From assembly GCA_001805645.1 (NCBI GenBank), contig MHGQ01000014.1, forward strand, positions 49,325-105,449: a DNA stretch of 56,125 nucleotides, in the 5' to 3' direction. The DNA is from Omnitrophica WOR_2 bacterium RIFCSPHIGHO2_02_FULL_50_17. GTDB taxonomy: Bacteria > Omnitrophota > Gorgyraeia > Zapsychrales > Zapsychraceae. Made by a program: the position numbers and the translations under genes. Below, piece after piece: positions 35,465-44,527 of the stretch (its first letter is position 1; each line of letters opens with the position of its first letter). The notes under the pieces are model-generated. The model saw nothing but the letters and a program-made list of their open reading frames with translations, did not search any database and was not told the DNA's origin.

Positions 35465-37692
35465 CGGAGTTTGTCTAAAAGCTCCTCAAATTTTTTAATA
35501 TCCGTAAGGGGGAGTTTGCAGGCATGATTTTCGCAGACATAGGCCGTCACCTGCCCCTCCCGGGGGATCTGATCCTTGATAAAAGGGGCCATCGCGACAA
35601 TCTGATTTTTTTCTTTTGCTCCCGTCTCGTGAAGCATGATAACCGCGCGGGGAAGAAAACGAGCGGAGACCGCATCCCTCATGGCCTGAACCCGCTCATC
35701 GCTGCGGAGAGCGGCAATGACGATTTCCTGCGAAGGCCCCTGCGCAAAATCAAAGGCAATCAGCACCTGCGCGTAAGAGCCCGGATTACGCTCAATGGCG
35801 GCGGCAAAGGCTTGAAAAAAACTTTTAAACTTCTCCTCAAGGCCTTTATCCAGCGTTATATGATAAAGCCTCGCCAAATCAAGCGCCGCCACTCCATTGC
35901 CCGAGGCCACAGCCCCGTCATAAACGATTTTCGGCCGGAACAAAAGTTTCTCGGCATCATCGGCCGTAAAATAAAAACCTCCGTCTGTCTCGTCCCAAAA
36001 CAAATGGATCATCTCTTCGGTCAAACGTCGGGCCTGCTTAAGATACACAGCCGAAAACGTGGCCTCATACACATCCAGCAGCCCTTGAATAAAAAAAGCG
36101 TAATCTTCAATTGTTCCCACCCCCCCCGCTTCCCCCTGCCTGTAACGATGCCGTAGACGTCCCTTTTCATCGACAAAGCGTTTAAGAATAAAATCAGCCG
36201 CCCCTTGCGCCGCCTCTTGATAACGGGGCTCATGGAGCACACGCGATCCAAAGGCCAGAGAGGAAATCATAAGTCCGTTCCAGTCAACAAGGATTTTGTC
36301 GTCCAGAAAGGGTCGGGGTCTTCCCTGCCGGTATCGAAACAGCTTCTCCCGGGAGCGTCTTAAGACGGCCTCCACATCGGAAAGGGACTCTTGAAAATAC
36401 GCGGCGGTCTCCTGCAAATCTTTTTCCGTATAAAGAATGTTCTTCCCTTGGAATTCCCCATAGGGATCCGTTTCGGCATTGCCGTCGGGCTTCACGCCAA
36501 AGTAATAATTAAAAATTTCAGCCTCTCTCGCATCCAAGATGCGGACGATTTCCGCCTCTTGCCACAGATAAAATGCCCCTTCCTTCTTCTGAGAAGACTG
36601 AGCAGGATCGAGACTGTCCGCATCTTCAGCGGAATAAAATCCACCGTCCGGAGACTGCATATCCCGTAAAACATAATCTAGAATCTCGCGGGCGATGCGG
36701 GCATAGAGCTCTTTTTTCGTTACCTGATAGGCTTCCAGATATGCCCGGGAGAGCGCGGCCTGGTCATAAAGCATTTTTTCGAAATGAGGGATCCGCCACC
36801 TCCGGTCGGTCGCATACCGGTGAAATCCCCCGCCCAGATGATCGTAGAGGCCGCCTGCGGCCATTTGCTCGAGAGTATGCTCCACCATGGCGAGGGCCTC
36901 TGTGCTGCCATACCTTTGCCCATACCGCAGCAAAAAAGACAGATGATGTCCAGATGGAAACTTGGGGGCCGTCCCAAACCCGCCAAAATGAGAATCATAA
37001 GACATGTTCAATGCGCCAAAACCAGCCTTAAGGACGTCGTCTTTCAATTCCCCTCCCTGAGGTTGTCGGGACGCCTCCTGCCGCAGCACATCCGCTATCG
37101 AATCCCCGGACTGGGCAATCCGGCTGCGCTCGTTCTGCCAGGCATCGTAGACACTGCGCAATATATCCATGAGTCCCGGTGAGCCTCCTTGCGCGTAAAG
37201 AGGAAAATACGTTCCGCCGAAAAACGGTTTGCCCTCCGGCGTCAAAAATACCGTCAGAGGCCATCCGCCCTGGCCTGTCATGGCCATAACCGCCGTCATA
37301 TAGATGTGATCAATATCCGGCCGCTCCTCCCGGTCGACTTTAATAGGGACAAAATAATTATTGATGATTTGAGCCGCTTCCTGATTTTCGAAAGACTCGT
37401 GCTCCATGACATGACACCAATGACAGGTGGAATATCCGACAGACAAAAAGATCGGTTTATCTTCGGCTTTGGCCTTTTCAAAGGCCTCCTTGCCCCATGG
37501 ATACCAGTCCACCGGATTATCGGCATGCTGCAGGAGGTAGGGACTTTTTTCACGGCTCAAACGATTCTGGAACTCGGACCGGGGAGGCATCAGCGGGCCT
37601 TTCGTTTCCTGGTCTTGAGCAAAAAGCGGAAGACAAAAAATAATAAAAAAAAATATATATAAGGATAGATAATATCGCAGAGGACAACTCAC
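35461..37692 (-). CDS. YyaL/DUF255 thioredoxin-domain protein with signal peptide
   Basis: 743 residues. After an N-terminal hydrophobic stretch (about 6-24, ending LFAQ) comes the DUF255 thioredoxin-like domain: [25 protein letters not shown], then the active-site CHWCHVM and [19 protein letters not shown]. The rest is an (alpha/alpha) toroid ([31 protein letters not shown]). Most homologues are cytoplasmic and lack a signal peptide, so export here is unusual. Start is GTG, overlapping the upstream stop as GTGA. Function of the family is unsettled. Confidence 0.88.
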   Translation of the reverse strand: MSCPLRYYLSLYIFFFIIFCLPLFAQDQETKGPLMPPRSEFQNRLSREKSPYLLQHADNPVDWYPWGKEAFEKAKAEDKPIFLSVGYSTCHWCHVMEHESFENQEAAQIINNYFVPIKVDREERPDIDHIYMTAVMAMTGQGGWPLTVFLTPEGKPFFGGTYFPLYAQGGSPGLMDILRSVYDAWQNERSRIAQSGDSIADVLRQEASRQPQGGELKDDVLKAGFGALNMSYDSHFGGFGTAPKFPSGHHLSFLLRYGQRYGSTEALAMVEHTLEQMAAGGLYDHLGGGFHRYATDRRWRIPHFEKMLYDQAALSRAYLEAYQVTKKELYARIAREILDYVLRDMQSPDGGFYSAEDADSLDPAQSSQKKEGAFYLWQEAEIVRILDAREAEIFNYYFGVKPDGNAETDPYGEFQGKNILYTEKDLQETAAYFQESLSDVEAVLRRSREKLFRYRQGRPRPFLDDKILVDWNGLMISSLAFGSRVLHEPRYQEAAQGAADFILKRFVDEKGRLRHRYRQGEAGGVGTIEDYAFFIQGLLDVYEATFSAVYLKQARRLTEEMIHLFWDETDGGFYFTADDAEKLLFRPKIVYDGAVASGNGVAALDLARLYHITLDKGLEEKFKSFFQAFAAAIERNPGSYAQVLIAFDFAQGPSQEIVIAALRSDERVQAMRDAVSARFLPRAVIMLHETGAKEKNQIVAMAPFIKDQIPREGQVTAYVCENHACKLPLTDIKKFEELLDKLR

Positions 37693-38045
37693 GGGATAAT
37701 CAATGTCTCTTCTTTATACCCGGCCTCGCTGCAGACGGCCTTAACACGGATGACATCGCCGGAGGAGGCCTCCATGGGGACATCCTGAACAAGAGTGGTC
37801 GATGTTGTCTGTTTGGCATAAGGAAAATTTTCTATCGGCGCATCATTCTTGTAAACATAAAGCCTGCGGATATGATGCCCCTTTTGATCATGCGTCACAT
37901 GCCCGATCTCGGCATGAAGGACTTTTGTCTGGGAATCGTATTGAAGCTCAATAGTCGCCGGGGGATGCCCCCATGCCAGTCGGCCCGACGGCAAAATCAG
38001 GGCCAAGACAATAAACACCCTCAACCGATCAGGGCATCGGAACAT
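37689..38045 (-). CDS. Small secreted SoxZ/desulfoferrodoxin-like beta-sandwich protein
   Basis: 118 residues: signal peptide (about 1-26, ending AWG), then [42 protein letters not shown] and a C-terminal [20 protein letters not shown]. The pattern of strands, with HV-H..HHI and a late cysteine, recalls small periplasmic proteins with SoxZ or superoxide-reductase-like immunoglobulin folds. The complete metal-ligand set of superoxide reductase is not evident, so function is open. Lies 2 nt after the giant TPR gene, AGGAAA before the ATG. Confidence 0.6.
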   Translation of the reverse strand: MFRCPDRLRVFIVLALILPSGRLAWGHPPATIELQYDSQTKVLHAEIGHVTHDQKGHHIRRLYVYKNDAPIENFPYAKQTTSTTLVQDVPMEASSGDVIRVKAVCSEAGYKEETLIIP

Positions 38046-38047
38046 AG

Positions 38048-41000
38048 CTATTTTCCTGTCTCAATGGTATCCAGGGTCTGGGCCATAATATCTGAACGTG
38101 CAGGAGGCGTCTTTGCATTCGACGCCCATGGCGCCGACGGGGACCGTCGAGATCCCATCGCCGTCTTCCGACGAATCTCGGCAAGATAACTTTCCGTGCG
38201 TTCATAACCGGGACGCAAGCCGTTAATCTCTACGAATAACTCCCATGCCTCTTCGTAAGACCCCTCCTTATATAATTTAACGGCTTTTTTATATGTTTGC
38301 TTGAGTTGAGCCTGGATCGTCTTTTGGATCTCCCGCCGCTTTGCCCGCAATTCTTCCTGCGGACTAAAAAAAGATTGTAAAGGTTTGGGTTGGGGTTGAG
38401 AAGCCTGCCCCCTGGCGGACTCAACGTGTGCCGGTTTTTTCCGCTGTTCATCTCGTTTTTCAACAGGAGCCTCTGCTTTCTCGTCGTCCTTTTTCATTAC
38501 TGACTTTTCAATGCGCCCGGGGCGTTTTGGTCTGCCCAGCTTCTCCTTCATGGACTGCCGCTTTTCTTGGGCCAGCCTCTGGTCAATCTTCTGCAGATAG
38601 TCCTTTGTTGTCTTGTAGCCCGGGATTAACCTGTCCACCTCAATCCATTTCTCCTGTGCCTGAGCCAACTGATTGGCCTCATAAAATCGCAAGGCCTGCT
38701 GAAAGAGCTCCTCGGCTTTTAAACGGAACTGTCGATCAACCCTGTCATCCGTTATAGGGACACGGGCATCCCCTTGGCCAGAATCTTTTTTAGGCTTCCC
38801 TGCCTGTTGTGCGATATCTTCATCGATACGGATCAAATAATTGCGCGTAGCCTTATATCCCGGCAAAAGCGCCTCAACCTCAATAAATTTTTGTTTTGCC
38901 CCCTCGAGATCCAGAGACGTATATCGTCTCGTAGCCTCCGCATATTTCGCCTTCGCTTCTTTTTGCAGACGATGACGGCGATCTTCTTCTTTCTTTTGGA
39001 TGAACACTCGATCCTCCTCGTCCATGCCTTGAACCAGCGCCTCCGACCGGGTAGAGGATAGTTTCTCCTTGGGGGGGGACAACTGCTCCTGGCGCTTCCA
39101 GGCTAATTTTTCTTTCCTCACCTGCCGCGCAAAATCATCCTGCTCCTTCTCAAACTCATGCGTATACTGTTTTCGTATCTCCTCGTTGATCCGCCCTACA
39201 TATCCATCCGTCGATTTATAATGCGGATAGGATTGTTTGATCTTTAAGAATTTCTCCCTCGCCTCAGGATAATATTTATGCTTAAAAAGCAATATCCCCT
39301 CCCTATAAAACGAAGCCGCATCTTTAAAGGAGGCGATGCGCCCGGGGGTCTCTAATCTCTTTGTCTGATCCCTCCGAGAAGGCTGCCGTTCGGTCTGCCT
39401 GCGCTCATTTTTCTCTCGCTTGTATTCTTCCTTTTCAATCACAGAGGCGATATGCGCCAAATATTTCTCCGTCGATCTGTAACCCGGGTAAATCTGCTGA
39501 ATCTCCTGAAAACGCCCTTCAGCCATTTCCAAGAGATGCCCCTTGTAATAGGTTTGAGCCTCTTGATACAGCGAAGCAACGTATTTTTCCAGCCGCGCCT
39601 TTCGATCCTGCTTGATCCGTTCCAGCGTTTCTTTTAATTTGGCCTTTCCTTGCTGGCGGACAACAGCTCTCTGCTTCTCTTCCCTCCCTTGAGAAAGTCT
39701 CTTTTCTTTTAACGGACGCTCATATTCCCGTTTTTGCCGCGCCTTCTGATATTCCTCCTCATTTTTGATATCCACATTGATACGCGCCAGGAATTTATCT
39801 GTGGATTTATAACCCGGCACGGCGTCCGCAATTTTCTTGAAAATTTGTTTGGCCCTTCTAAAATCCCTCTTTTGATAAAAATCCCTCGCCTCATCGTAAA
39901 GCCCCTGTGTCTCAGTCTGAAGCGCCTGCAAGCGTTGCTGCTTTTCATCATGCTCTTGTCTGGTTTCCTTAAAACGAGTTGAGGCCATCTGGCGGTGTTC
40001 CTTCTTAAGACGTCGGCGCTCTTCGCGGGCGATGTCCTCGGCGGTCCGCTCCAGGAATTTTGCCGTCGACCTGTACCCCGAAAGAATCTTCTCGACTTCC
40101 TGAAAATAAAAGCGGGCCTTTTCATAGTCCCCCTTCTCGTAGGACGCCCGTCCCTTCTGATAAATAGTCTCGGCCTCTTCTTTCAAACGGTCCAGATTAA
40201 GCCTTTCGCTTCCTTCAACAGTTTTATGCCATTCCTCCTGTTGTTTTTTACTGGCCAGGGCCTCGGCTTGAAGCCTCTCTTCAAGAGAACGGCGTTCTTC
40301 CTTCTTGATATCCCCTTCGATACGCTCCAGATACTGATTTGTCAACTTGTAATCTGGATAAATGAATGCCACATCTTCAAAACTCGCCTTGGCCTGCTCG
40401 AATTGCCGCGCCTGATACTCCTCAAAAGCCCTTTGGTAAACCGGATCGGCCTGCGCCTGGAGGTCTTCTATGCGCCTTTTCTCGCTTTCTTCAACGGATT
40501 GCCGAAACTGCGCCTCCTCTTCCTGAGGCTCGAATGCCTCCTTTTCAGGCTGACTTTGCGCGAGATCCTCATCCAATTTTTGTTTTTCGCTCCGGCTATC
40601 TTCCTCCAGCATCAGATCGTTGATGATGGATAAATAATTCTCCGTATCCTTATATCCGGCAGAGGCCGCCTTCACCCGCAGGAAGGCCTCCTGGGCCTGC
40701 GTATATTTTTTCTCTTCAAAGAAAGACAGACCGGATTGATACGCCTGTTCAACGCTATCTTCCCCTTTAACGACCACAATCTCTTTCTCTTCAGATGCAG
40801 CACCTCTCAACTGCTCTGAACGCTCAATGATCCCGATAGCCTTCTGCCATAATTTCTGGGCCTCGGTGTAGTTCCCCTCCTCAAAAAGACGAATCGCTTC
40901 CCGATTATAAGCCTCTGCCTTCTCGATCAGCTTATCCCAGGGGACGGTCAGATCCTCGGCGCGCTCCGGCAGAGGCTTCATCTGTTTCTTTTCTTGGGAA

Positions 41001-41107
41001 GGAATCCCTGAATCATCCTCCAATGAGATTTGAGCAAATGCGGGGACAAAAAACAGTAACGCGACAAGGAACGTCTCAAAAAATATCCTGTAAAACTTCA
41101 TTTTCAT
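38048..41107 (-). CDS. Giant exported TPR/coiled-coil repeat protein, nine modules
   Basis: 1019 residues: signal peptide (1-25, ending AFA), a leading TPR-like unit near 68-95, then nine repeats of about 48 residues. Each repeat reads roughly Y-x2-A-x2-F/Y-Y-x5-A-x3-F-x2-I-x5-GYKST-x2-YL-x2-I-x2-I. Each ends in an E/K-rich stretch, and charged linkers of 30-60 residues (Lys/Glu/Arg/Gln) separate most modules and should form helices or coiled coils. The final 35 residues are Ser/Pro/Ala-rich. Not a match to any named family I recognise. The design suggests an extended periplasmic scaffold. It is the first gene before the SoxZ-like, YyaL-like and AsmA genes. Confidence 0.8.
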   Translation of the reverse strand: MKMKFYRIFFETFLVALLFFVPAFAQISLEDDSGIPSQEKKQMKPLPERAEDLTVPWDKLIEKAEAYNREAIRLFEEGNYTEAQKLWQKAIGIIERSEQLRGAASEEKEIVVVKGEDSVEQAYQSGLSFFEEKKYTQAQEAFLRVKAASAGYKDTENYLSIINDLMLEEDSRSEKQKLDEDLAQSQPEKEAFEPQEEEAQFRQSVEESEKRRIEDLQAQADPVYQRAFEEYQARQFEQAKASFEDVAFIYPDYKLTNQYLERIEGDIKKEERRSLEERLQAEALASKKQQEEWHKTVEGSERLNLDRLKEEAETIYQKGRASYEKGDYEKARFYFQEVEKILSGYRSTAKFLERTAEDIAREERRRLKKEHRQMASTRFKETRQEHDEKQQRLQALQTETQGLYDEARDFYQKRDFRRAKQIFKKIADAVPGYKSTDKFLARINVDIKNEEEYQKARQKREYERPLKEKRLSQGREEKQRAVVRQQGKAKLKETLERIKQDRKARLEKYVASLYQEAQTYYKGHLLEMAEGRFQEIQQIYPGYRSTEKYLAHIASVIEKEEYKREKNERRQTERQPSRRDQTKRLETPGRIASFKDAASFYREGILLFKHKYYPEAREKFLKIKQSYPHYKSTDGYVGRINEEIRKQYTHEFEKEQDDFARQVRKEKLAWKRQEQLSPPKEKLSSTRSEALVQGMDEEDRVFIQKKEEDRRHRLQKEAKAKYAEATRRYTSLDLEGAKQKFIEVEALLPGYKATRNYLIRIDEDIAQQAGKPKKDSGQGDARVPITDDRVDRQFRLKAEELFQQALRFYEANQLAQAQEKWIEVDRLIPGYKTTKDYLQKIDQRLAQEKRQSMKEKLGRPKRPGRIEKSVMKKDDEKAEAPVEKRDEQRKKPAHVESARGQASQPQPKPLQSFFSPQEELRAKRREIQKTIQAQLKQTYKKAVKLYKEGSYEEAWELFVEINGLRPGYERTESYLAEIRRKTAMGSRRSPSAPWASNAKTPPARSDIMAQTLDTIETGK

Positions 41108-41258
41108 AAAATATGTTTATCAGTGTTAATAATAATCCTCTTCGAAATATTATAAGTTTATTTTACCATACCCGCTTTCGAGACTTCCAGAGATTTCTGT
41201 AAATATTTTGAAGAAAAATGGCGGGAAAACGAAAATTTCAGAGACGAGGGAAGTGTTT

Positions 41259-42767
41259 TTATTCTTCCAGGTCTTTTTCGGCGAAGACCTCGGCCGTAAA
41301 GATTTCGATTCTTGTTTTAGGATCCTTCCAGGCATCCGCAGGAAGACCGGCCTTTTGTACGCACAATTGAGACAAAAACTCTTCTTTCGTCCAGCCTGTC
41401 TCCGTTGCTACCTGAGGAAGGAAAAGCCCCTGATGCAAGGGCCCTTGGCTGATGATCACCCCATGTTTACCTAAGACAATCTCATCTGTATTCTTAATAA
41501 TGCGGGGCATGGAGAGCACCGAGACCTCCACATCAATCGCATCAAACTCCTGCGGCGTAACCGGCCGGAACCGGGGGTCTTTTGTTGCCGAAGAAATCGC
41601 CATATCCCGCACCGTCAAATACAAAGGGCCGCGTCCGAGGATATTGCCGATACAGCCGCGCAGATGGCCGGCTTTACGAATCGTGACAAACGCCCCCTCT
41701 TCTTTCATCAGACGCGGATCGGTTTCCTCAACAGCAAGGACATTTCCCTTTTGGACATACTCAGAGATCGTATCCTGCGCGATTTTTAAAAGGCGCTTCT
41801 TTTGTCCCGGCGTCAAAGATCCTTCAGACACTTTCTGTTCTTTCCCATAATTCTGTTGCAAAGATTCCCCCGATTCGTCGTCGTAAATAACAATCGAGGC
41901 ATACCCCACGACCCTGTTCTTATCACCTGTCACATCCCCCGAGTTGGCATGACGAAGGACATCAACATGCCTCAACCCTTTTTGTCTGGCGTAAAGTAAC
42001 GCGGCCGTCATCGGGACAACGCCGCACATCTCCATTGTGGTCCTTGACTGACAAGCCTTCCAGATCTCCTCTGCCTTCAACCCCTGCACGGCCTCCAGGG
42101 TGCGTCGATCCATCTGGCGCGCCTTGGCATCATCATGGTAATGAGACAAATCAGTGCTCACGACGATAAGGACGTCTTTGCGGCTGCCAATCACTTTATG
42201 CAAAACTGCCGCGAACTTTTCCAAAAGCTGAAAACCCGGCTGCCCCATAATCACGGGGACAATCTTGAAATTCTTGAAGGCCTTCTGAAGAAACGGAATC
42301 TCAACCTCTAAAGAATGTTCCTGGGCGAAGGCCTGCGGGGCATCATAAAATTTCTCATCCTCGGCCATCAGCTGCCGGGCCAACGGCGTATCCACTTCAA
42401 CGACGCCTAAAGGCGTCTGAAAACCTCCCTCTTCCCAAATGGAGATCCCGTCAAACCCGAAGTAATGACTGGGAGCCAGGATGATAACGGTTTTGTACGG
42501 ATTCTGGCTGGCGGCCTTAAATCCGTACGCCGCCACCCCTCCGGAATACATATAACCGGCATGGGGAGCGACCATGATATCAATGTGTTTATCGAAAGGG
42601 CGGACAGCGGCCTTTTGCATGAACTCGTCGATCTCAGCCGATAATCGTTGAGGATTGGCTGTATAAAACTGGCCGCTCACATTAGGCGACTTGATTCTTT
42701 GATCACCTAGAGCCATGGGAGAACCCCCTATGACCAAAAATGTTAACAGGATAAAAATGCGTCTCAT
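41259..42767 (-). CDS. Exported MEMO-AMMECR1 fusion (AmmeMemoRadiSam proteins B and A)
   Basis: 502 residues: signal peptide (about 1-21, ending ALG), a MEMO1 domain (about 25-300) and an AMMECR1 domain (about 320-495). MEMO metal ligands are conserved: His in APHAGYMYSG, His in APSHYFGFD, and Cys in TTMEMCGVVPM, with STDLSHYHDD between. AMMECR1 is marked by GAFVTIRKAGHLRGCIGN and RDMAISSATKDPRF. In genomes with AmmeMemoRadiSam systems these proteins accompany a radical SAM enzyme, which is not in this window. Fusion plus export is noteworthy because radical SAM chemistry is cytoplasmic. Start overlaps the MauE-like stop as ATGA. Confidence 0.92.
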   Translation of the reverse strand: MRRIFILLTFLVIGGSPMALGDQRIKSPNVSGQFYTANPQRLSAEIDEFMQKAAVRPFDKHIDIMVAPHAGYMYSGGVAAYGFKAASQNPYKTVIILAPSHYFGFDGISIWEEGGFQTPLGVVEVDTPLARQLMAEDEKFYDAPQAFAQEHSLEVEIPFLQKAFKNFKIVPVIMGQPGFQLLEKFAAVLHKVIGSRKDVLIVVSTDLSHYHDDAKARQMDRRTLEAVQGLKAEEIWKACQSRTTMEMCGVVPMTAALLYARQKGLRHVDVLRHANSGDVTGDKNRVVGYASIVIYDDESGESLQQNYGKEQKVSEGSLTPGQKKRLLKIAQDTISEYVQKGNVLAVEETDPRLMKEEGAFVTIRKAGHLRGCIGNILGRGPLYLTVRDMAISSATKDPRFRPVTPQEFDAIDVEVSVLSMPRIIKNTDEIVLGKHGVIISQGPLHQGLFLPQVATETGWTKEEFLSQLCVQKAGLPADAWKDPKTRIEIFTAEVFAEKDLEE

Positions 42768-43234
42768 GGCGCTTCATTTTTAAATAGATACTGATCCAAA
42801 CTGAAACGCTGCGTCTTTTCAATTTTATAATACATCAATCCTGTCAAAATGAAAAGTGCCGTATCAAATACGAGAACGCTGGGGAGCGGAAAGGACATCA
42901 GCCCCCCGAAACAGCCGCACTCCTCAATAGGCAGATGACGCAGGATGGCCTGGGCGACGGCTTCTAAGAACATGACAAGAAGAAACGCAAGACCCAGCAA
43001 ACTCCTATTCAACCAGAGACCGAGGACAAGAAAAATACCGATGAAAAATTCGCACCAGGGAAGGAGATGGGCTGCCATTTCTTCAAGCAGGGGGTTCAAA
43101 AACGCATAACTTTGAATAACATAAAGGAAATTCTGATGGGGACTTATGACCTTTTCAAAACCGGAGGTCATAAAAAGAAGACCTGTGAGGATTCTCAAGA
43201 AAGGATAAATGTTAATGCCCTGCCTCCTGCACAT
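42764..43234 (-). CDS. DoxX/MauE-like four-helix membrane protein
   Basis: About 150-156 residues with four hydrophobic helices and the MauE-type cysteine motif ECGCFGG in the third loop. MauE/DoxX proteins handle electrons or thiols at the membrane; MauE is needed for disulfide formation in methylamine dehydrogenase. The start is uncertain. The ATG at 43234 has no Shine-Dalgarno, whereas an excellent AGGAGG stands 6 nt before an in-frame ATT at 43216 that overlaps the upstream stop (ATTAA). The track's 43270 start is too long. It follows the DsbA-like gene, which supports a thiol-redox role. Confidence 0.82.
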   Translation of the reverse strand: MCRRQGINIYPFLRILTGLLFMTSGFEKVISPHQNFLYVIQSYAFLNPLLEEMAAHLLPWCEFFIGIFLVLGLWLNRSLLGLAFLLVMFLEAVAQAILRHLPIEECGCFGGLMSFPLPSVLVFDTALFILTGLMYYKIEKTQRFSLDQYLFKNEAP

Positions 43235-43853
43235 ATTTATTGAGTTCCGTTCCCAAAGAGGCTGCGCCAACCACCATCTTGCCGTTAATATAGTAGGTAG
43301 GCGTGCTCTTGATGCCTAAGGTATCTCCTTCTTGTCTGTCTTTCTGAATCGACTCTGTGACCGAGGTATCCTTAAGACATTGGCTTAATATCTCGAGGTT
43401 CATATCGACGTCCTGAGCTATCTGTTCAAAGGCCGGCGCGGCATGGGCAAGACGTTTCCAATTTGCCTGACGCTCGATCAGATAATCGTGAAATGGCCAG
43501 AACTTTCCCTGACGGCCGGCGCACTCGGCATACTGGGCAGACAAGAGGCCATATCGATGACTGCTCAAAGGAAAATATTTTAGTTCTAAATAAACCGTTG
43601 GAGGGTGTTCCGTCATAAACTTTTTAATATGGCGCGCGCCTTCCGCACAGGCCGGACATTCAAAGTCGATGAACTCGGTTATATGGACAGGGGCTTTCTT
43701 GTCCCCCTTAACCCTGGCCGAGATATTCGCCTGAACACTCCCTTTTACGAATGCCTTAAGCGATTTAACGCCGAGGACGACAGCCACACTCAAGACAACG
43801 ACGATGATCGTTATTTTAATCTTCGCTGATACCTGGGATCGTTTATCAGCCAT
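43212..43853 (-). CDS. DsbA-like thioredoxin-fold protein
   Basis: 213 residues: a single N-terminal transmembrane anchor (about 11-29), then a DsbA/Thioredoxin_4-type domain with EFIDFECPACAEGARHIKKF (CPAC active site near residue 66), helical insert, and the cis-proline loop KSTPTYYINGKMVVGA. Expected to face the periplasm and oxidise or reduce protein thiols. GGGAGGTTT precedes the ATG. The downstream gene is a MauE-like membrane protein, a plausible redox partner. Confidence 0.9.
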   Translation of the reverse strand: MADKRSQVSAKIKITIIVVVLSVAVVLGVKSLKAFVKGSVQANISARVKGDKKAPVHITEFIDFECPACAEGARHIKKFMTEHPPTVYLELKYFPLSSHRYGLLSAQYAECAGRQGKFWPFHDYLIERQANWKRLAHAAPAFEQIAQDVDMNLEILSQCLKDTSVTESIQKDRQEGDTLGIKSTPTYYINGKMVVGAASLGTELNKYVQEAGH

Positions 43854-43863
43854 AAACCTCCCT

Positions 43864-44241
43864 TTACCTTAGATAAGGTTTAATTTTCCCCATCAATGCC
43901 TCTGCCTTAAAGGGCTTGACGACATAACCGGCCAAATCCGGATTGATCATCTGGGCAATCCTCTTTTGTTCATCCGCCCAGGCCGATGTGACCATGATAA
44001 TGGGAATTGCGGCTAACGCCGGATCCTTACGGGAGAGGTGCATAAACTCTAATCCGTCCATGCGGGGCATCTGCCAATCCAAAAGGATGAGACCAATATC
44101 CCTATACTGCTCACGCAGCATATCCAACCCCTTCTGGCCGTCTTGTGCCTCCAAAATCTCATTCGTGACTTTGGCCTTTTTCAGCAGGGCGGTTAAGAGT
44201 TTACGGTCCATAGGGGAATCATCGACAATCAGAATTTTCAC
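43864..44241 (-). CDS. CheY-like single-domain response regulator
   Basis: 125 residues, receiver domain only: acidic pair VDDSP at the N terminus, phosphoacceptor Asp in LLDWQMPRMDG, conserved Thr/Ser in MVTSAWA and Lys in VVKPFKAEAL. No output domain, so it acts by protein contact. No histidine kinase is nearby. GTG start, overlapping the upstream stop as GTGA. Confidence 0.93.
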   Translation of the reverse strand: MKILIVDDSPMDRKLLTALLKKAKVTNEILEAQDGQKGLDMLREQYRDIGLILLDWQMPRMDGLEFMHLSRKDPALAAIPIIMVTSAWADEQKRIAQMINPDLAGYVVKPFKAEALMGKIKPYLR

Positions 44242-44450
44242 TTCTCATCAATTCTCAAAAAATGATTGAACGCCTTAAACTTCCATATCCAAAGACCAGT
44301 CAGGATAATTAGGGGAATAACAGCAAACTGGACGGCTCTCTTAAAGAGAACCTCTTTTCCAAAGGGAGAATAGATATAGCACATGAGAACAAGCCCCAAC
44401 CCCATATGAATCCAGCGCAACATAATACGTAGCCTGGCCTCGCGCGACAA
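44238..44450 (-). CDS. Small two-helix membrane protein
   Basis: 70 residues with two hydrophobic helices (about 11-28 and 39-56) and a basic cytoplasmic start. No family recognised. It begins with TTG at 44450, supported by AAGGAG 6 nt upstream, and is coupled to the CheY-like gene by a 4-nt overlap. Confidence 0.6.
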   Translation of the reverse strand: MSREARLRIMLRWIHMGLGLVLMCYIYSPFGKEVLFKRAVQFAVIPLIILTGLWIWKFKAFNHFLRIDEK

Positions 44451-44470
44451 TCGCTTCTCCTTGTCACCCC

Positions 44471-44502
44471 TTCGACTATCCCCGCCTTAAAGCGGGGTCG
44501 AA
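44471..44502. repeat. Long inverted repeat between lipoprotein and membrane-protein genes
   Basis: TTCGA-CTAT-CCCCGC-CTTAAA-GCGGGG-TCGAA: nested arms give a strong hairpin on either strand. No T-run follows in the minus direction, so it is not a canonical terminator. It may be a processing or partial-termination site, or a dispersed palindrome. Confidence 0.55.
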
Positions 44503-44527
44503 TGAGTCAAAGAAAGAATAACGTCGA

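Noticed and set aside
39995-40633. 212-aa hydrophobic plus-strand ORF inside the TPR gene
   Set aside because: The Leu/Phe richness is the complement of Lys/Glu-rich codons in the repeat protein.
38048-41107. CRISPR array or DNA tandem repeat
   Set aside because: The repeats are at protein level with divergent codons; no uniform DNA repeat-spacer pattern occurs here or elsewhere in the window.
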